DNA from: DATEEG01 sp035525055
Lineage (GTDB): Bacteria > Actinomycetota > Acidimicrobiia > Spongiisociales > ZC4RG35
Assembly (NCBI GenBank): GCA_035525055.1
Contig: DATLEZ010000031.1
Coordinates: 1 to 63,635 of the forward strand
DNA: 63,635 nucleotides
Direction of reading: 5' to 3'
Part shown: positions 51,085 through 60,050 of the stretch, piece after piece
How positions within the stretch are numbered: the first letter of the stretch is position 1
How the letters are laid out: every line of letters begins with the position of its first letter
The notes under the pieces: model-generated
Told to the model about the DNA's origin: nothing
Seen by the model: the letters and a program-made list of their open reading frames with translations, nothing else
The model's database searches: none
Position numbers and translations under genes: made by a program

Positions 51085-52110
51085 TCATCCGATCCTCGGA
51101 TCGACATGGACCTTAGGCCCACGTCCGGCCGACGAACCTCGAACCCCTTCGAGCCGGCTCGCCACTTCATCGAGCCCGATTACTTCGGCGACCAAAGAGT
51201 CAGGAACGACGTCGCCAGTCGCGTAGCGTCGGATGGCTTCCGCGATCCCGGCCGATCCGCCCAGGAGTCCGACAGCTGTCACGTCGCCGAAAGCGATCTC
51301 GCGACTGTCAATCATGCTCGGCCGCCCCGCGAGACCGATAAAGACTGCGCGCCCTCCCGGCTCGACCCGACGTAAGCTTTGCGCAGGTACATCAGGATCG
51401 TTGGTCGCATCGATCACCGCGTCAAACGTCAAGTGTGGAGAGCTCTCCAGTTCTTCCACGAGCCAGACACGATGTACTCCGAGTGAAAGAGCCAGCTTGA
51501 GCTCCGACTCATGTCTGCCGACCACCTGAACCTCGGCACCGACCGTCAAGGCGAACTGCGCGGCCAGAAGGCCGATCGTACCCGGGCCAAAGACAAGCAG
51601 TCGATCGCCAGGTGCGAGGGATGCGGCCCTGATGCACCGGACTGCGTTTCCGCCGGGTTCGACCATTGCGGCGGCCGGGATTGAGACCGACCCGGGAATC
51701 TCGTACAGAGCTCCGACGGGAGCGACCATTCGCTCTGCCAGGGCGCCCGGCCATCCGTCGCGGATTCCAATCTCGTAGCGAGACACGCAAAGGTGCTTGC
51801 GACCGCGTTGACACCGCGGGCACGTCCCACATCCAATCATGGTGTCACATGTGACTCTCTTGCCAATCCAGTCGGGCTCTACGCCTTCACCTACCTCGGT
51901 GACCCGCCCGGCCCACTCATGACCTATCCGGAGGGGATAGGTAGCCACGCCCTGACTCAAGTAGGCCATCTCGCCGGTGAATAGCTCGACATCGGTGCCG
52001 CACAGGCCGACGCGCTCTATCTCGACGCCCACCAGACCAGGGGTCACGCTCGGAGGATCGACCTCATCGACGCTGGCATCGCGGGGACCGTGAAGGACGA
52101 AGGCGCGCAA
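51085..52110 (-). CDS. Zinc-dependent medium-chain alcohol/sugar dehydrogenase
   Basis: A 341-residue MDR enzyme. Catalytic-zinc elements are VGLCGTDVELF and GHEWAGRVTEVGEGV; the structural zinc lobe CGTCPRCQRGRKHLC is complete. NAD-binding LLVFGPGTIGLLAAQFAL follows near residue 175. Relatives include threonine, sorbitol and glucose dehydrogenases; the substrate is unknown. The start is TTG at 52110. Gap 52111-52390 upstream contains no recognisable gene. Confidence 0.88.
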   Translation of the reverse strand: MRAFVLHGPRDASVDEVDPPSVTPGLVGVEIERVGLCGTDVELFTGEMAYLSQGVATYPLRIGHEWAGRVTEVGEGVEPDWIGKRVTCDTMIGCGTCPRCQRGRKHLCVSRYEIGIRDGWPGALAERMVAPVGALYEIPGSVSIPAAAMVEPGGNAVRCIRAASLAPGDRLLVFGPGTIGLLAAQFALTVGAEVQVVGRHESELKLALSLGVHRVWLVEELESSPHLTFDAVIDATNDPDVPAQSLRRVEPGGRAVFIGLAGRPSMIDSREIAFGDVTAVGLLGGSAGIAEAIRRYATGDVVPDSLVAEVIGLDEVASRLEGVRGSSAGRGPKVHVDPRIG

Positions 52111-52390
52111 TCGCCGCTATGCCTTCCCGGCCAAATGGCTTCGATCGTCCCAGCGGGCTCCTTGGCCGAGTTGATCCTCCGCGTATGTGCGCGGCTCAGC
52201 GGCTAGGTGGACGGCAGTCACGACACACCGAGCCTAGGGACCATCGGATAGATCAGCCGTGACTGCTCAGCGGAGGTTTGGGCCCGATCACCCGTCATCA
52301 GCCCCGCTCCGGCATTATTTTTCGTTCGTAGGAAGCCACGCAATTTGCATCAAGATTCCGCGTGGTTGACGGCGGGCACGGGGGAAACGG

Positions 52391-53212
52391 ATGGCAAGCA
52401 CACAACAGATACGAGATGCATTTCCAGAGCCGGTCATCGGGCAGACCGCCCAAGGTCATCCGAAGTGCGATCACTCGATGGGGGTTCGGGTTTCGTTCCC
52501 CACGACGTTGAACTCTTCGGGCGAGATCACGCTGATGGTTCACCCTGCTCAACAGGAGGCTTGGATCGCGTTCGCGGCAGTGATGAGACGGGTTGGCTAT
52601 CTCATTCGCGAGAGCGGGAGCGGCACGGCCAACTGTCGCAACATCGGGAATGCCGCGTTCGGGAAACCAAGTCTTCACGCCCACTTGTCTGCCATAGATC
52701 TCAACCCGTCCGAGAACACCGGTACGGCAACCGATCAACCTGCCGAACTGCAGTCGGCTTTGGGTGCGATCCGCACCAAGCGGGGCGATACGGTGTTTCG
52801 AAATCTTGCCGACGACCGGATGCACTGGCAGATCAACTGCACGAAGGCTTCCCTCGCCACCGGGATCGACCCGGCAACGGTCGGCGGTGTGGCTCTGCCG
52901 AGTAGTGACGTGAGGGCTCCGGCGAGTACCAAGCCTGCGAACACGAGTGAGAGCGAGGAAGCCATGGACAAAGAGACATGGATGAGAGTGCAAGAGGCTC
53001 TGCAGGCGTTGACGCCGCCCCTGTATGAGGGAAAGGAGATCGATGGCCGACCCGGGCAGGACACCAATACATCGGTCCGCGCCTTTGAGAAACGGATGAA
53101 CCTGACTCAGAGGGGGGTCATGGGACCGTTCGGTGAACCGACCTCAGGGATGTGGCCGGCCACCCGTGAACTCCTTTTCATTATCGCTTTTAGAAACGCA
53201 ATGTCTCCTTGA
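52391..53212 (+). CDS. M15-type peptidase (D-Ala-D-Ala carboxypeptidase/endolysin-like) with C-terminal peptidoglycan-binding-like domain
   Basis: A 273-residue protein. SLHAHLSAIDLNPSEN near residue 100 is the zinc motif of M15 peptidases (His-x6-Asp type), and DRMHWQIN near 150 supplies the last His. From about residue 195 the sequence WMRVQEALQALTPPLYEG and NTSVRAFEKRMNLTQRGVMG resembles a peptidoglycan-binding repeat. No signal peptide is seen, as in phage-type endolysins. It may be a prophage relic or a cell-wall enzyme exported by other means. Confidence 0.72.
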   Translation: MASTQQIRDAFPEPVIGQTAQGHPKCDHSMGVRVSFPTTLNSSGEITLMVHPAQQEAWIAFAAVMRRVGYLIRESGSGTANCRNIGNAAFGKPSLHAHLSAIDLNPSENTGTATDQPAELQSALGAIRTKRGDTVFRNLADDRMHWQINCTKASLATGIDPATVGGVALPSSDVRAPASTKPANTSESEEAMDKETWMRVQEALQALTPPLYEGKEIDGRPGQDTNTSVRAFEKRMNLTQRGVMGPFGEPTSGMWPATRELLFIIAFRNAMSP

Positions 53213-53230
53213 GGTGACCTGTGCGGATCA

Positions 53231-54055
53231 TCACGTGGCACCTCCCTCGTCCTTCCGATAGAACCGGACCGGATTCCAGGGAAGGTCTATCTCCTCGAGG
53301 TCGAGGCGTTTCTTGATTCGTCGCAGGGCTTCGCGTTGCACTCTCCATCGCTCTGCCGGTTGTACTTTGGCGGTTACCCGAACAACGACTCCGGATTCGC
53401 CAATTCGGTCGACGCCCAGGACCTCGGGAACGCCGAGAAACACGTCACTCCATTCAGCGTCTTCCGCCATCGACGTCGCCTCCTCGCCCAATATCGCGAT
53501 GACGCGGTCGACGTCCGCTTCGAAGCCGATGGTGACGTCGAGGACCACCTGGGCGAAGTCCCGGGTCATGTTGGTGGCGAGGCGGATCTCCCCGTTAGGT
53601 ATGTAGTGGAGGTTGCCGCCGACATCACGAAGGACCGTGACTCGCAGGCGGATTTCTTCGACGTCTCCGCTCGTCCCGGCGAGGGTGACGCTGTCGCCGA
53701 TCCGATACTGGTCTTCGAGAAGGAGGAAGAAGCCGGCCACCACATCTTGAATCAATTGTTGGGCACCGAATCCGATGGCGATGCCGACGGCTGAGCCCAG
53801 GGCGATGAACGGAGTCAACGGGAGATCCCACACCGACGAGGCGACCGTCAACAGTCCGGTCACGACCAGCACGATCACGAGCAGTCTCCGGACCACCGAC
53901 CACAGAGTCGCCGCTCTGGCACCTGGCTCACCTTTGAGGGCCATGCGGCTGATAAAACGGTGCCCGGCCCGGGCGGCGACGAAGTAGATCAAGGCAAACA
54001 CAGCCGCCACTACGAGCGACGCCACCGATTGACGCAGTAAGTCGGCGGTGGTCAC
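53231..54055 (-). CDS. Mechanosensitive channel, MscS family
   Basis: A 274-residue membrane protein: helix 1 SLVVAAVFALIYFVAARAG, helix 2 VVRRLLVIVLVVTGLLTVA, and the pore helix with GSAVGIAIGFGAQQLIQDVVAG near residue 90 whose Gly/Ala pattern lines the MscS pore. The beta domain follows (FFLLLEDQYRIGDSVTLAGT) and ends in a C-terminal alpha/beta part. It protects against osmotic downshock. GTG start; it is monocistronic. Confidence 0.9.
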   Translation of the reverse strand: MTTADLLRQSVASLVVAAVFALIYFVAARAGHRFISRMALKGEPGARAATLWSVVRRLLVIVLVVTGLLTVASSVWDLPLTPFIALGSAVGIAIGFGAQQLIQDVVAGFFLLLEDQYRIGDSVTLAGTSGDVEEIRLRVTVLRDVGGNLHYIPNGEIRLATNMTRDFAQVVLDVTIGFEADVDRVIAILGEEATSMAEDAEWSDVFLGVPEVLGVDRIGESGVVVRVTAKVQPAERWRVQREALRRIKKRLDLEEIDLPWNPVRFYRKDEGGAT

Positions 54056-54179
54056 GGGGCGGTCAGCCTTCGAATCCGAGCGAGCACGGCGGCAGGCTAG
54101 GCAGTCATTGCCCCTCGTCGCATCGTTGAGCCCCGACAGGGGTCATGTCGGGTGCCGGGACCTGGTATCAACAAGTGTG

Positions 54180-54275
54180 ATGAACTCTCTGGAGGGGAAG
54201 GTCATCGCCGTTACCGGCGCTTCCTGCATTGCCGCGGCGGCAGCTCGCCGGTTTGCCGCCGAGGACAACCGACAT
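54180..54275 (+). pseudogene. SDR N-terminal fragment
   Basis: Thirty codons, LEGKVIAVTGASCIAAAAAR followed by RFAAED, match the NAD-binding start of a classical short-chain dehydrogenase, with the usual GASSGIG altered to GASCIA. The match ends near 54275 where a convergent Gfo/Idh remnant begins. The rest of the gene is gone. Confidence 0.7.
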
Positions 54276-54803
54276 CGATGATGGCGCCTCCGCCGGTCAA
54301 GCGGCCATCCCAGAACCAGGCCAAATGGGGACCGGGATGGGCCTCCCGGGAACGCACCCACGTCACATCGCCAACAGCTCCGTTCTGAACCGCCGCGATC
54401 GCCTTGAGAGTCTTGGGTGGTACCAGAGGTCTTCTAAATACCCGGCGAAGACTCCCGCCGTCTCAACATTGTCAAGAATCCGTTTCGCCTCATCTGCCGT
54501 TCGCTCCAGCGGTTTGGTGCATAGGACCGCCTTGCCGGCGGCGGCCGCCAGGGCGATTGCCTCTTCGTGCAGACGATTCGGCAGACCGACCACCACGACG
54601 TCGGTATCGGGATGGTGGATGGCCTCTTCCATCGAGGTCGTGGCGTGGACGATGTCCCATCGCTTGGTGAAGGCTCGTCCCTGTTCCTCACTGCGTGAAT
54701 AGACCACCTCTACGCGATCCCGGCCGCGTTGACCATGCAGCGTCATGGCGTAGAAATCACCGATCAGCCCGGTTCCGAGCATCGTGATGCGATGAGACTG
54801 CAT
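54270..54803 (-). pseudogene. Gfo/Idh/MocA-family oxidoreductase, truncated and frameshifted
   Basis: It starts well at ATG 54803 behind GGGGGAGGAAAATTC: ITMLGTGLIGDFYAMTLHG is the NAD loop and VVVVGLPNRLHEEAIALAAA with VLCTKPLERTADEAKRILDN are the next family blocks. After YLEDLWYHPRLS the frame shifts and the family sequence goes on as AVQNGAVGDVTWVRSREAHP to GRLTGGGAIIDVGC. At about 54275 it stops, butted against the 5' piece of an SDR on the other strand. Some 200 C-terminal residues are missing. Confidence 0.78.
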
Positions 54804-55012
54804 GAATTTTCCTCCCCCAATCACATCTTTTGGCGATGGTATAGACAACTTAACCCAGCAATGATGGGCGAACTGCTCGAAAACGCCACTCGCGCGAGGA
54901 CCAGCCCCTTCGTGTTCTGTTGGATAGCGCCTAGGCTTTCCCTTGGCGGGCAATTCGCCCCTGGCTCTCTCAGTCCGACCGCCAGCACGCCGGCCATTCA
55001 GGCAGCGCGGTT

Positions 55013-55025
55013 GATAGGACCTATC
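55013..55025. promoter_or_regulatory. Small palindrome in front of the STAS gene
   Basis: GATAGG-A-CCTATC directly abuts GGAGG and lies nine bases before the ATG. It could be an operator or translational control hairpin. The rest of the 54804-55034 gap shows nothing else. Confidence 0.25.
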
Positions 55026-55034
55026 GGAGGCCGC

Positions 55035-55394
55035 ATGTTGGTTTTCACCGTCTCGACCGTCGACACCGATGGTTGCTGCGGCGTCGTTCACCTGTCTGGT
55101 GATCTGACCCGAACCCAGGTTGCTCTTCTCAAGCAGGAACTTTCGGCCAACTTCGTCCGGCCCGACCACTTGATCATCGACGTGTCGAAACTCGTCTTCG
55201 TCGATTGGAACGGACTACGCGGACTTCTCCATGCCGGAGTCCTGGCCGACGGCCGGGTGGCTCTTATCGCACCTCCGCCCGACGTATTGAAACTGCTCGA
55301 GGCAACAGGACTGGTTCGGTCGTTCCCTATCTTCTCAACCGTCGCCGAGGCCCACTCGTCGTTCCAAGCGGGCACACCAGCCGTCGCCTCCTAG
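55035..55394 (+). CDS. STAS-domain protein (anti-sigma-factor-antagonist-like) without the phospho-serine
   Basis: A 119-residue STAS fold. GVVHLSGDLTRTQVALLKQE and LIIDVSKLVFVDWNGLRGLL are the two conserved STAS blocks. In SpoIIAA-type proteins the second reads D-S-S-G with the second serine phosphorylated; here it is Asp57-Trp58-Asn59-Gly60, so phosphorylation is not possible at that site. The domain may be constitutively active or regulated otherwise. ATG 55035 selected over long upstream extensions because the fold starts here and GGAGG precedes it. Confidence 0.78.
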   Translation: MLVFTVSTVDTDGCCGVVHLSGDLTRTQVALLKQELSANFVRPDHLIIDVSKLVFVDWNGLRGLLHAGVLADGRVALIAPPPDVLKLLEATGLVRSFPIFSTVAEAHSSFQAGTPAVAS

Positions 55395-55407
55395 CAAATC
55401 CCTGTTT

Positions 55408-55707
55408 TCAGTCGGGGATGGGTTCGATCATGATGCACTCGCCCGGGCACTCCTCGGCTGATTCGAGCGCATCCTCGATCAAATGGTCGGGGATCCGGGC
55501 CAAGCCGCGGGCCCCTTCGGGACCGTGGCCCGAGCCTTCCTTGCCGTCAAACAGGACGGTTTCGCCGAAGTGTTTGGCTTCTTCCTTGACAACCCACAGG
55601 CCATCGCCGCGCTCGGTGAAGACATCCGGGGTGATCTCCTCGCAGATGCCGTCGCCGGTACAGAGATCCTGATCGATCCAAACCCGTAGTTTTGTGGCTG
55701 TTGCCAT
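55408..55707 (-). CDS. Small ferredoxin, [3Fe-4S] or Asp-ligated [4Fe-4S]
   Basis: A 99-residue single-cluster ferredoxin of the actinobacterial type that feeds P450s and similar enzymes. Cluster ligands are Cys16, Cys22 and Cys87 (CTGDGIC and EECPGEC) with Asp19 where a four-cysteine site would have Cys; Cys91 may be structural. An insertion of Gly-rich residues 55-68 is unusual. ATG 55707 gives the usual length. Divergent from the GT4 operon; the 157-base gap 55708-55864 should hold both promoters. Confidence 0.85.
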   Translation of the reverse strand: MATATKLRVWIDQDLCTGDGICEEITPDVFTERGDGLWVVKEEAKHFGETVLFDGKEGSGHGPEGARGLARIPDHLIEDALESAEECPGECIMIEPIPD

Positions 55708-55864
55708 GGTGTAGGTATAACCGACAGCGCCTGCTGTGCAAACTCCTGGAAGACCCATTTTCGACCCTGACCGGGCGCATCTGGTCGCTTAACACCTGTG
55801 GCCGACAGTTTGCTACGGTGAGTTCCCGGGTACCTCATCATCTCTCGATTAAGGAGGTTGCCTG

Positions 55865-56980
55865 GTGCGCGGAAATCCGTCCGTATCGCTTGTCAGCACT
55901 TATCCGCCCACACGGTGCGGCCTCGCAACGTTCAACCGATCGCTGGTTCAGGCCATGAGTCGCAATCGCGGCACCTCCAGAGGCCTGCACGTCGTTGCGG
56001 TTTCGCCACAGGCAGGGACGGAACTTCCGCCGGAAGTGATTGCGGTCGTCGATCCTGGCCGAACCTCGGTTCCGGCGGCCGCCTCCGACTTCGTGATCCT
56101 TCAGCACGAATTCGGCATCTACGGGAGCGATGACGGAGTCGCCGTTCTCGACATCCTCGACCAGTTGGCGGCACCCTCGTTTGTTGTTCTTCACACCGTG
56201 CTTTCGGACCCTTCCCGGCGGCAACGGGAGATCGTTGAAGTAATGGCCCTCCAGGCACGGAGTTTCGTGGTCATGAGCGAAGCGGCGCGGGCTCGACTCG
56301 AGGTCAACTACGACCTTCATGGTTGCCCTGTCGCAACGATTCCCCATGGTTCCTGGTTGACCGATCGTTATCGCTCGGTGCCCAGAGGTCGGCCGATCGT
56401 TTTGACCTGGGGACTGCTGGGACCTGGCAAGGGTCTTGAACAAGGCATCCGGGCTCTGACCAGACTGCGCCATCTCGACAACAAGCCGCTCTATGTGATC
56501 GCGGGCCAGACCCACCCCAACGTCATTCGGGGGCAGGGGGAGCGTTACCGACACCAACTCGCCGATCTGGCGGTCGACCTCGGCGTCGACAGCATGGTCC
56601 GATTCATCAACCGCTATCTGACTAGCGCCGATCTGGCCTCGTTGCGAGGGCTGGCTGACGTTTGCCTGCTTCCTTACGAGAGCCATGAACAGGTCACCTC
56701 CGGGGCTCTGGTAGAGGCGATCGGTGCCCGCGTTCCGGTCGTGGCCACCAAGTTCCCCCACGCTGTCGAACTGCTCGGTTCCGGCGCCGGCCGGTTGGTC
56801 GGCCATGACGATCCGGCCGGGATCGCCGAGGCGATCGAGCTCTATCTGACCGATCCGGGAGCGGTCGCCACCGCCAACGCCGCCATCGACCGTGTCCGTC
56901 CCTCCCTTTCGTGGCTCACGGTCGCCCAGCATTACGAGTCGTTGATGGTGGGGGTGAGGGCTACGGCCGGGGCGGCGTGA
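55865..56980 (+). CDS. GT4-family glycosyltransferase of a glycan operon
   Basis: A 371-residue GT-B glycosyltransferase. LVSTYPPTRCGLATFNRSLV is the family opening; FVILQHEFGIYG and a strand LTWGLLGPGKGLEQGIRALT are mid-fold. The C-terminal catalytic region is LPYESHEQVTSGALVEAIGA. This type is regularly encoded before an (alpha/alpha)6-barrel protein and a GH130 enzyme. Likely substrate is GDP-mannose by association; not proved. GTG start with AAGGAGG eight bases upstream. Confidence 0.85.
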   Translation: MRGNPSVSLVSTYPPTRCGLATFNRSLVQAMSRNRGTSRGLHVVAVSPQAGTELPPEVIAVVDPGRTSVPAAASDFVILQHEFGIYGSDDGVAVLDILDQLAAPSFVVLHTVLSDPSRRQREIVEVMALQARSFVVMSEAARARLEVNYDLHGCPVATIPHGSWLTDRYRSVPRGRPIVLTWGLLGPGKGLEQGIRALTRLRHLDNKPLYVIAGQTHPNVIRGQGERYRHQLADLAVDLGVDSMVRFINRYLTSADLASLRGLADVCLLPYESHEQVTSGALVEAIGARVPVVATKFPHAVELLGSGAGRLVGHDDPAGIAEAIELYLTDPGAVATANAAIDRVRPSLSWLTVAQHYESLMVGVRATAGAA

Positions 56981-58020
56981 ACACGCCGTTCCTCAAGCTC
57001 GACCATTTAGAGACTCTCAGCGACGAGGTCGGCTTGATGGAGCACGCCCGCCTCGCGACCCCGCGGCGTGAGTGTGGCTACACCACCGACGACAACGGAA
57101 GGATGCTGGCGGTCCTAGCCCGGACCGATCTGCGTGGCCTCGGCGCCGAAGGTGATGAAGAGTCGGGGCTCCGCCTATGCCGGCTGGGACTCTCCTATCT
57201 CCAGCGAGCCTCGCTCCCAAGGGAGCACGGCTTTCGCAATCGCTTGTCATACGAGCGTCGTTGGCTCGACAACCGGGGCTCGGACGACAGCTACGGCAGG
57301 GCCCTCTGGGGACTAGGGACTCTGGCCGCCCGTTCCTTCGACGCCGGCCTAAAGGAAGCGGCCCACAAACTTTTCTGGTCGAACTATCGATTGCAAAGTC
57401 CCCACTCGCGGTCGATCGTCTACGCCCTCCTCGGGGCGGTTGAGATGGCCGAGCTCGACAAGTCGGTCGACCTTGAGAACCAGATCAGAAAGTGGGCCGA
57501 CCAACTCCGGGGGCCCTCACGGGTCAACTCGCGAGGGCGCTGGATGTGGCCCGACCCGAGGTTGACATACGACAACGCCCGTTATCCCGAAGCCCTGATG
57601 GCAGCCGGTATCGCTCTCTCCGACCAGCGCCTGATCAAGGACGGACTCGCACTCCTCGTCTGGCTGGTCGACATCGAGTCGGCCCCGGAGGGGCACTTCA
57701 GCTGGACACCGGTCGGAGGTAGAAGCGTGGCCAACCTCGGTCCCGGTTTCGACCAGCAGCCGTTGGAAGGCTGGGCGATGATCGATGCCGCATCGGTTGC
57801 GGCCTTGCTCGACGGACCTCATTGGTTAGGCGTCGCCGAACTAGCCAGATCCTGGTTCCTCGGGAGGAACGACACGGGTCAACTGATGGTCGACACCGAA
57901 ACCGGAGCCGGATTCGACGGTCTCACGGAGAACGGACCGAACCGAAATCGGGGGGCAGAATCCACCCTGGCAGCGGTTGCTGCCATGTCCCGCGCCGACG
58001 CCGGGGCCCAGCGGGTCTGA
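56977..58020 (+). CDS. (alpha/alpha)6-barrel glycosidase-like protein
   Basis: A 347-residue protein with repeated helical pairs. TPRRECGYTTDDNGRMLAVL near residue 30, NRLSYERRWLDNRGSDDSYG near 90 and WMWPDPRLTYDNARYPEALM near 190 are rich in aromatic and acidic residues as in glycoside hydrolase or epimerase barrels. It commonly accompanies a GT4 and a GH130 gene in Actinobacteria; activity has not been assigned with certainty. GTGA overlap with the GT4 gene. Confidence 0.72.
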   Translation: MNTPFLKLDHLETLSDEVGLMEHARLATPRRECGYTTDDNGRMLAVLARTDLRGLGAEGDEESGLRLCRLGLSYLQRASLPREHGFRNRLSYERRWLDNRGSDDSYGRALWGLGTLAARSFDAGLKEAAHKLFWSNYRLQSPHSRSIVYALLGAVEMAELDKSVDLENQIRKWADQLRGPSRVNSRGRWMWPDPRLTYDNARYPEALMAAGIALSDQRLIKDGLALLVWLVDIESAPEGHFSWTPVGGRSVANLGPGFDQQPLEGWAMIDAASVAALLDGPHWLGVAELARSWFLGRNDTGQLMVDTETGAGFDGLTENGPNRNRGAESTLAAVAAMSRADAGAQRV

Positions 58021-58162
58021 CGCCGGGTTCCGGCGAAGCCATCACCGAGGAGCTGATGTTTCCTTTGGGTTGATGGCTGAGAGGCCGAAAAGAAATAATC
58101 GACGGCCGATGTTTGCCACCATGGGACCCGATCGACCAGTTTCTAGGCCAGGAGCCCCGTGA

Positions 58163-59620
58163 ATGTTGAACTTGAAGCGCTCTGCCGTTTCGATTGGTCC
58201 CAACTCCCGGCGGGTGGTGGCACGCCCTTTCATCCCGGGGTTTGTCGGGACGCTTGATGCTCTTGGCGGGTCCAGGGTCGACCAGATTGTCGAACGGGTC
58301 CTCGCGCTGCCATCGCACGAGGTGGCCGAACGTTTGGCTCAGGCCCGGGAGCTCTTCGGTCATCGGCATCGCGATCTCGAAGCGCGCTGGGAGGATCACT
58401 TTGTCGAAGCCTCTCCCCACAGCCCGCGTATGAACTCAGTCCAAGGAGACACTCGAGCTCTGATCGGCGCCTATTTCACTCAGGAGTACGCGTTCGAAGC
58501 GGCCGCGTTGTGCAACCCGTCGATCGTACCCGACCCGGCCTGGTCCGGCGAAGGTGCTCTCAGTTTCATAATGAGCGCTCGGGCCATTGGTGAGGGTCAC
58601 ATCTCATCGATAGAGTTCAGAACCGGAACCGTCACTGAGGAAGGCGAGGTCACGCTCGAGGACGTTGGGCCTCGGGTCGAAACCGGGCGTCGGACTTCGG
58701 TCGTCTATCAGAAGCTGTCTTTCCTGGCCAAGCTCGAAGAACTTGGGGCCGATCCCGACATCGCCGACGAGATCTGCGGGAGACTGCCGGAGCGATTCAT
58801 CTTCGATGACCTGGCTGTCGTGCTGCCCAAACTTGATGCCCCGGCGAGCTACCCGGCCTCCGCTTTCGAAACCATACGTCTGATCCACTGGCTGGCCTCG
58901 TCCAACTACCGCCTTGAGTTCGTCAATGGCCCGCTGTCGGAGCGCCTGATTTTTCCTGCCGGCCCGTCCGACAGCCACGGCATGGAAGACGCCCGCTTCG
59001 TGCGCTTCGTCGACGACGACGGTTCCACTACTTACTACGCCACCTATACCGCGTACGACGGATTCCAGATCCTTCCCCAGCTCATCGAGACGAGTGACTT
59101 TCTGTCGTTCGACATAACAACCATGTCTGGTGAAAGCGCCCGTAACAAGGGCCTCGCTCTATTCCCGGTGAAGATCGATGGGCGCTATGCAGCACTGTCC
59201 CGCCACGATCGTGAGAGGCTGTACCTCTCGTATGCGGACGACATCAGGAGTTGGGACTCGTCCGAACTGATTTACGAACCCAAGGCCGGGTGGGAGGTGG
59301 TGCAGGTCGGGAACTGTGGCAGTCCCATTGAGACCGATGACGGCTGGTTGGTGATCACGCACGGGGTAGGACCGATGCGCCGCTACTGCCTCGGCGCGGT
59401 CCTTCTCGATCGCAAAGACCCGAGCCAGGTTCTAGGCAGGCTCGCGCGACCGTTTCTCGAACCGGGGGAAGCAGAGAGGGACGGTTACGTCCCCAACGTG
59501 GTCTATTCCTGCGGTGGCCTCGTGCATGGCGGCAACCTGGTGCTTCCCTATGGCGTCGCCGATCACAGCATCGGCATCGCGATCGTCCCTCTCGAAGGAC
59601 TGATCGGGGAGATGGTCTAA
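58163..59620 (+). CDS. GH130 beta-mannoside phosphorylase/hydrolase
   Basis: A 485-residue five-bladed propeller enzyme. Family landmarks are CNPSIVPDP near residue 118, SSIEFRTG near 150, DSHGMEDARFVRFVDDDGST near 270 and GNCGSPIETDDGWLVITHGV near 390. GH130 enzymes act on beta-mannosides, either by phosphorolysis or hydrolysis. The ~140-residue N-terminal extension is found in the longer bacterial members. It closes the three-gene glycan operon after a 142-base gap with no other gene. Confidence 0.85.
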   Translation: MLNLKRSAVSIGPNSRRVVARPFIPGFVGTLDALGGSRVDQIVERVLALPSHEVAERLAQARELFGHRHRDLEARWEDHFVEASPHSPRMNSVQGDTRALIGAYFTQEYAFEAAALCNPSIVPDPAWSGEGALSFIMSARAIGEGHISSIEFRTGTVTEEGEVTLEDVGPRVETGRRTSVVYQKLSFLAKLEELGADPDIADEICGRLPERFIFDDLAVVLPKLDAPASYPASAFETIRLIHWLASSNYRLEFVNGPLSERLIFPAGPSDSHGMEDARFVRFVDDDGSTTYYATYTAYDGFQILPQLIETSDFLSFDITTMSGESARNKGLALFPVKIDGRYAALSRHDRERLYLSYADDIRSWDSSELIYEPKAGWEVVQVGNCGSPIETDDGWLVITHGVGPMRRYCLGAVLLDRKDPSQVLGRLARPFLEPGEAERDGYVPNVVYSCGGLVHGGNLVLPYGVADHSIGIAIVPLEGLIGEMV

Positions 59621-59624
59621 GAGC

Positions 59625-59654
59625 GTTATACGTTTTACGTTTTACGTAGTACGT
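59625..59654. repeat. 7-nt tandem repeat array, copy A
   Basis: The sequence is about four copies of a 7-base unit, ACGTTTT on this strand (ACGTAAA on the other), just after the GH130 stop. The same unit in inverse orientation recurs at 60051-60082, so the two arrays flank the small gene at 59713-60045. Confidence 0.6.
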
Positions 59655-59712
59655 CCCGGTTGTTTGATCGGCACCTGGGCGGGGTATCCACCTTCTAACT
59701 CAGGAGGTTCTT

Positions 59713-60045
59713 TTGCCACAGAAAGCGTGGAGCAAGAAGCGGGAACGACAATACGACCACATCAAAGACAGCCTGATCGAGCGCGGGCGCAGCGAGAACA
59801 AGGCTGAGGAAATCGCTGCCCGCACGGTCAACAAGACAAGAGCTCAAGAGGGCGAAGCGAAAGAATCTTCGAAGCTCTCGCGGGAAGACATTTCAAGCAG
59901 CCGCCGCGGCGGCCTCAGATCGCATGGCGGCCCAAGGGGGCGTACCCGCGATCAGCTCTATGAAGAAGCCAAGCGCATGAAGATCCAGGGCAGATCGTCG
60001 ATGACCAAAGAAGAGCTTCGAAGAGCTGTCGACGCCAGGAAGTAG
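59713..60045 (+). CDS. Plasmid-stabilisation-type small basic protein with C-terminal Rho_N/SAP-like helix pair
   Basis: A 110-residue, highly charged protein. It opens PQKAWSKKRERQYDHIKDSL and continues AEEIAARTVNKTRAQEGEAK; the last 35 residues (TRDQLYEEAKRMKIQGRSSM) are a helix-extended-helix as in Rho N-terminal or SAP-like nucleic-acid-binding modules. Similar proteins in Actinobacteria are labelled plasmid stabilisation proteins without demonstrated function. TTG start with AGGAGG at good spacing. Flanked by inverted 7-nt arrays. Confidence 0.75.
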   Translation: MPQKAWSKKRERQYDHIKDSLIERGRSENKAEEIAARTVNKTRAQEGEAKESSKLSREDISSSRRGGLRSHGGPRGRTRDQLYEEAKRMKIQGRSSMTKEELRRAVDARK

Positions 60046-60050
60046 CTCGG

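Noticed and set aside
58060..58160. GGCTGAGAGGCC before the GH130 gene, reminiscent of a thiamine riboswitch core.
   Set aside because: The other conserved TPP elements are missing and the gene is not a thiamine gene.
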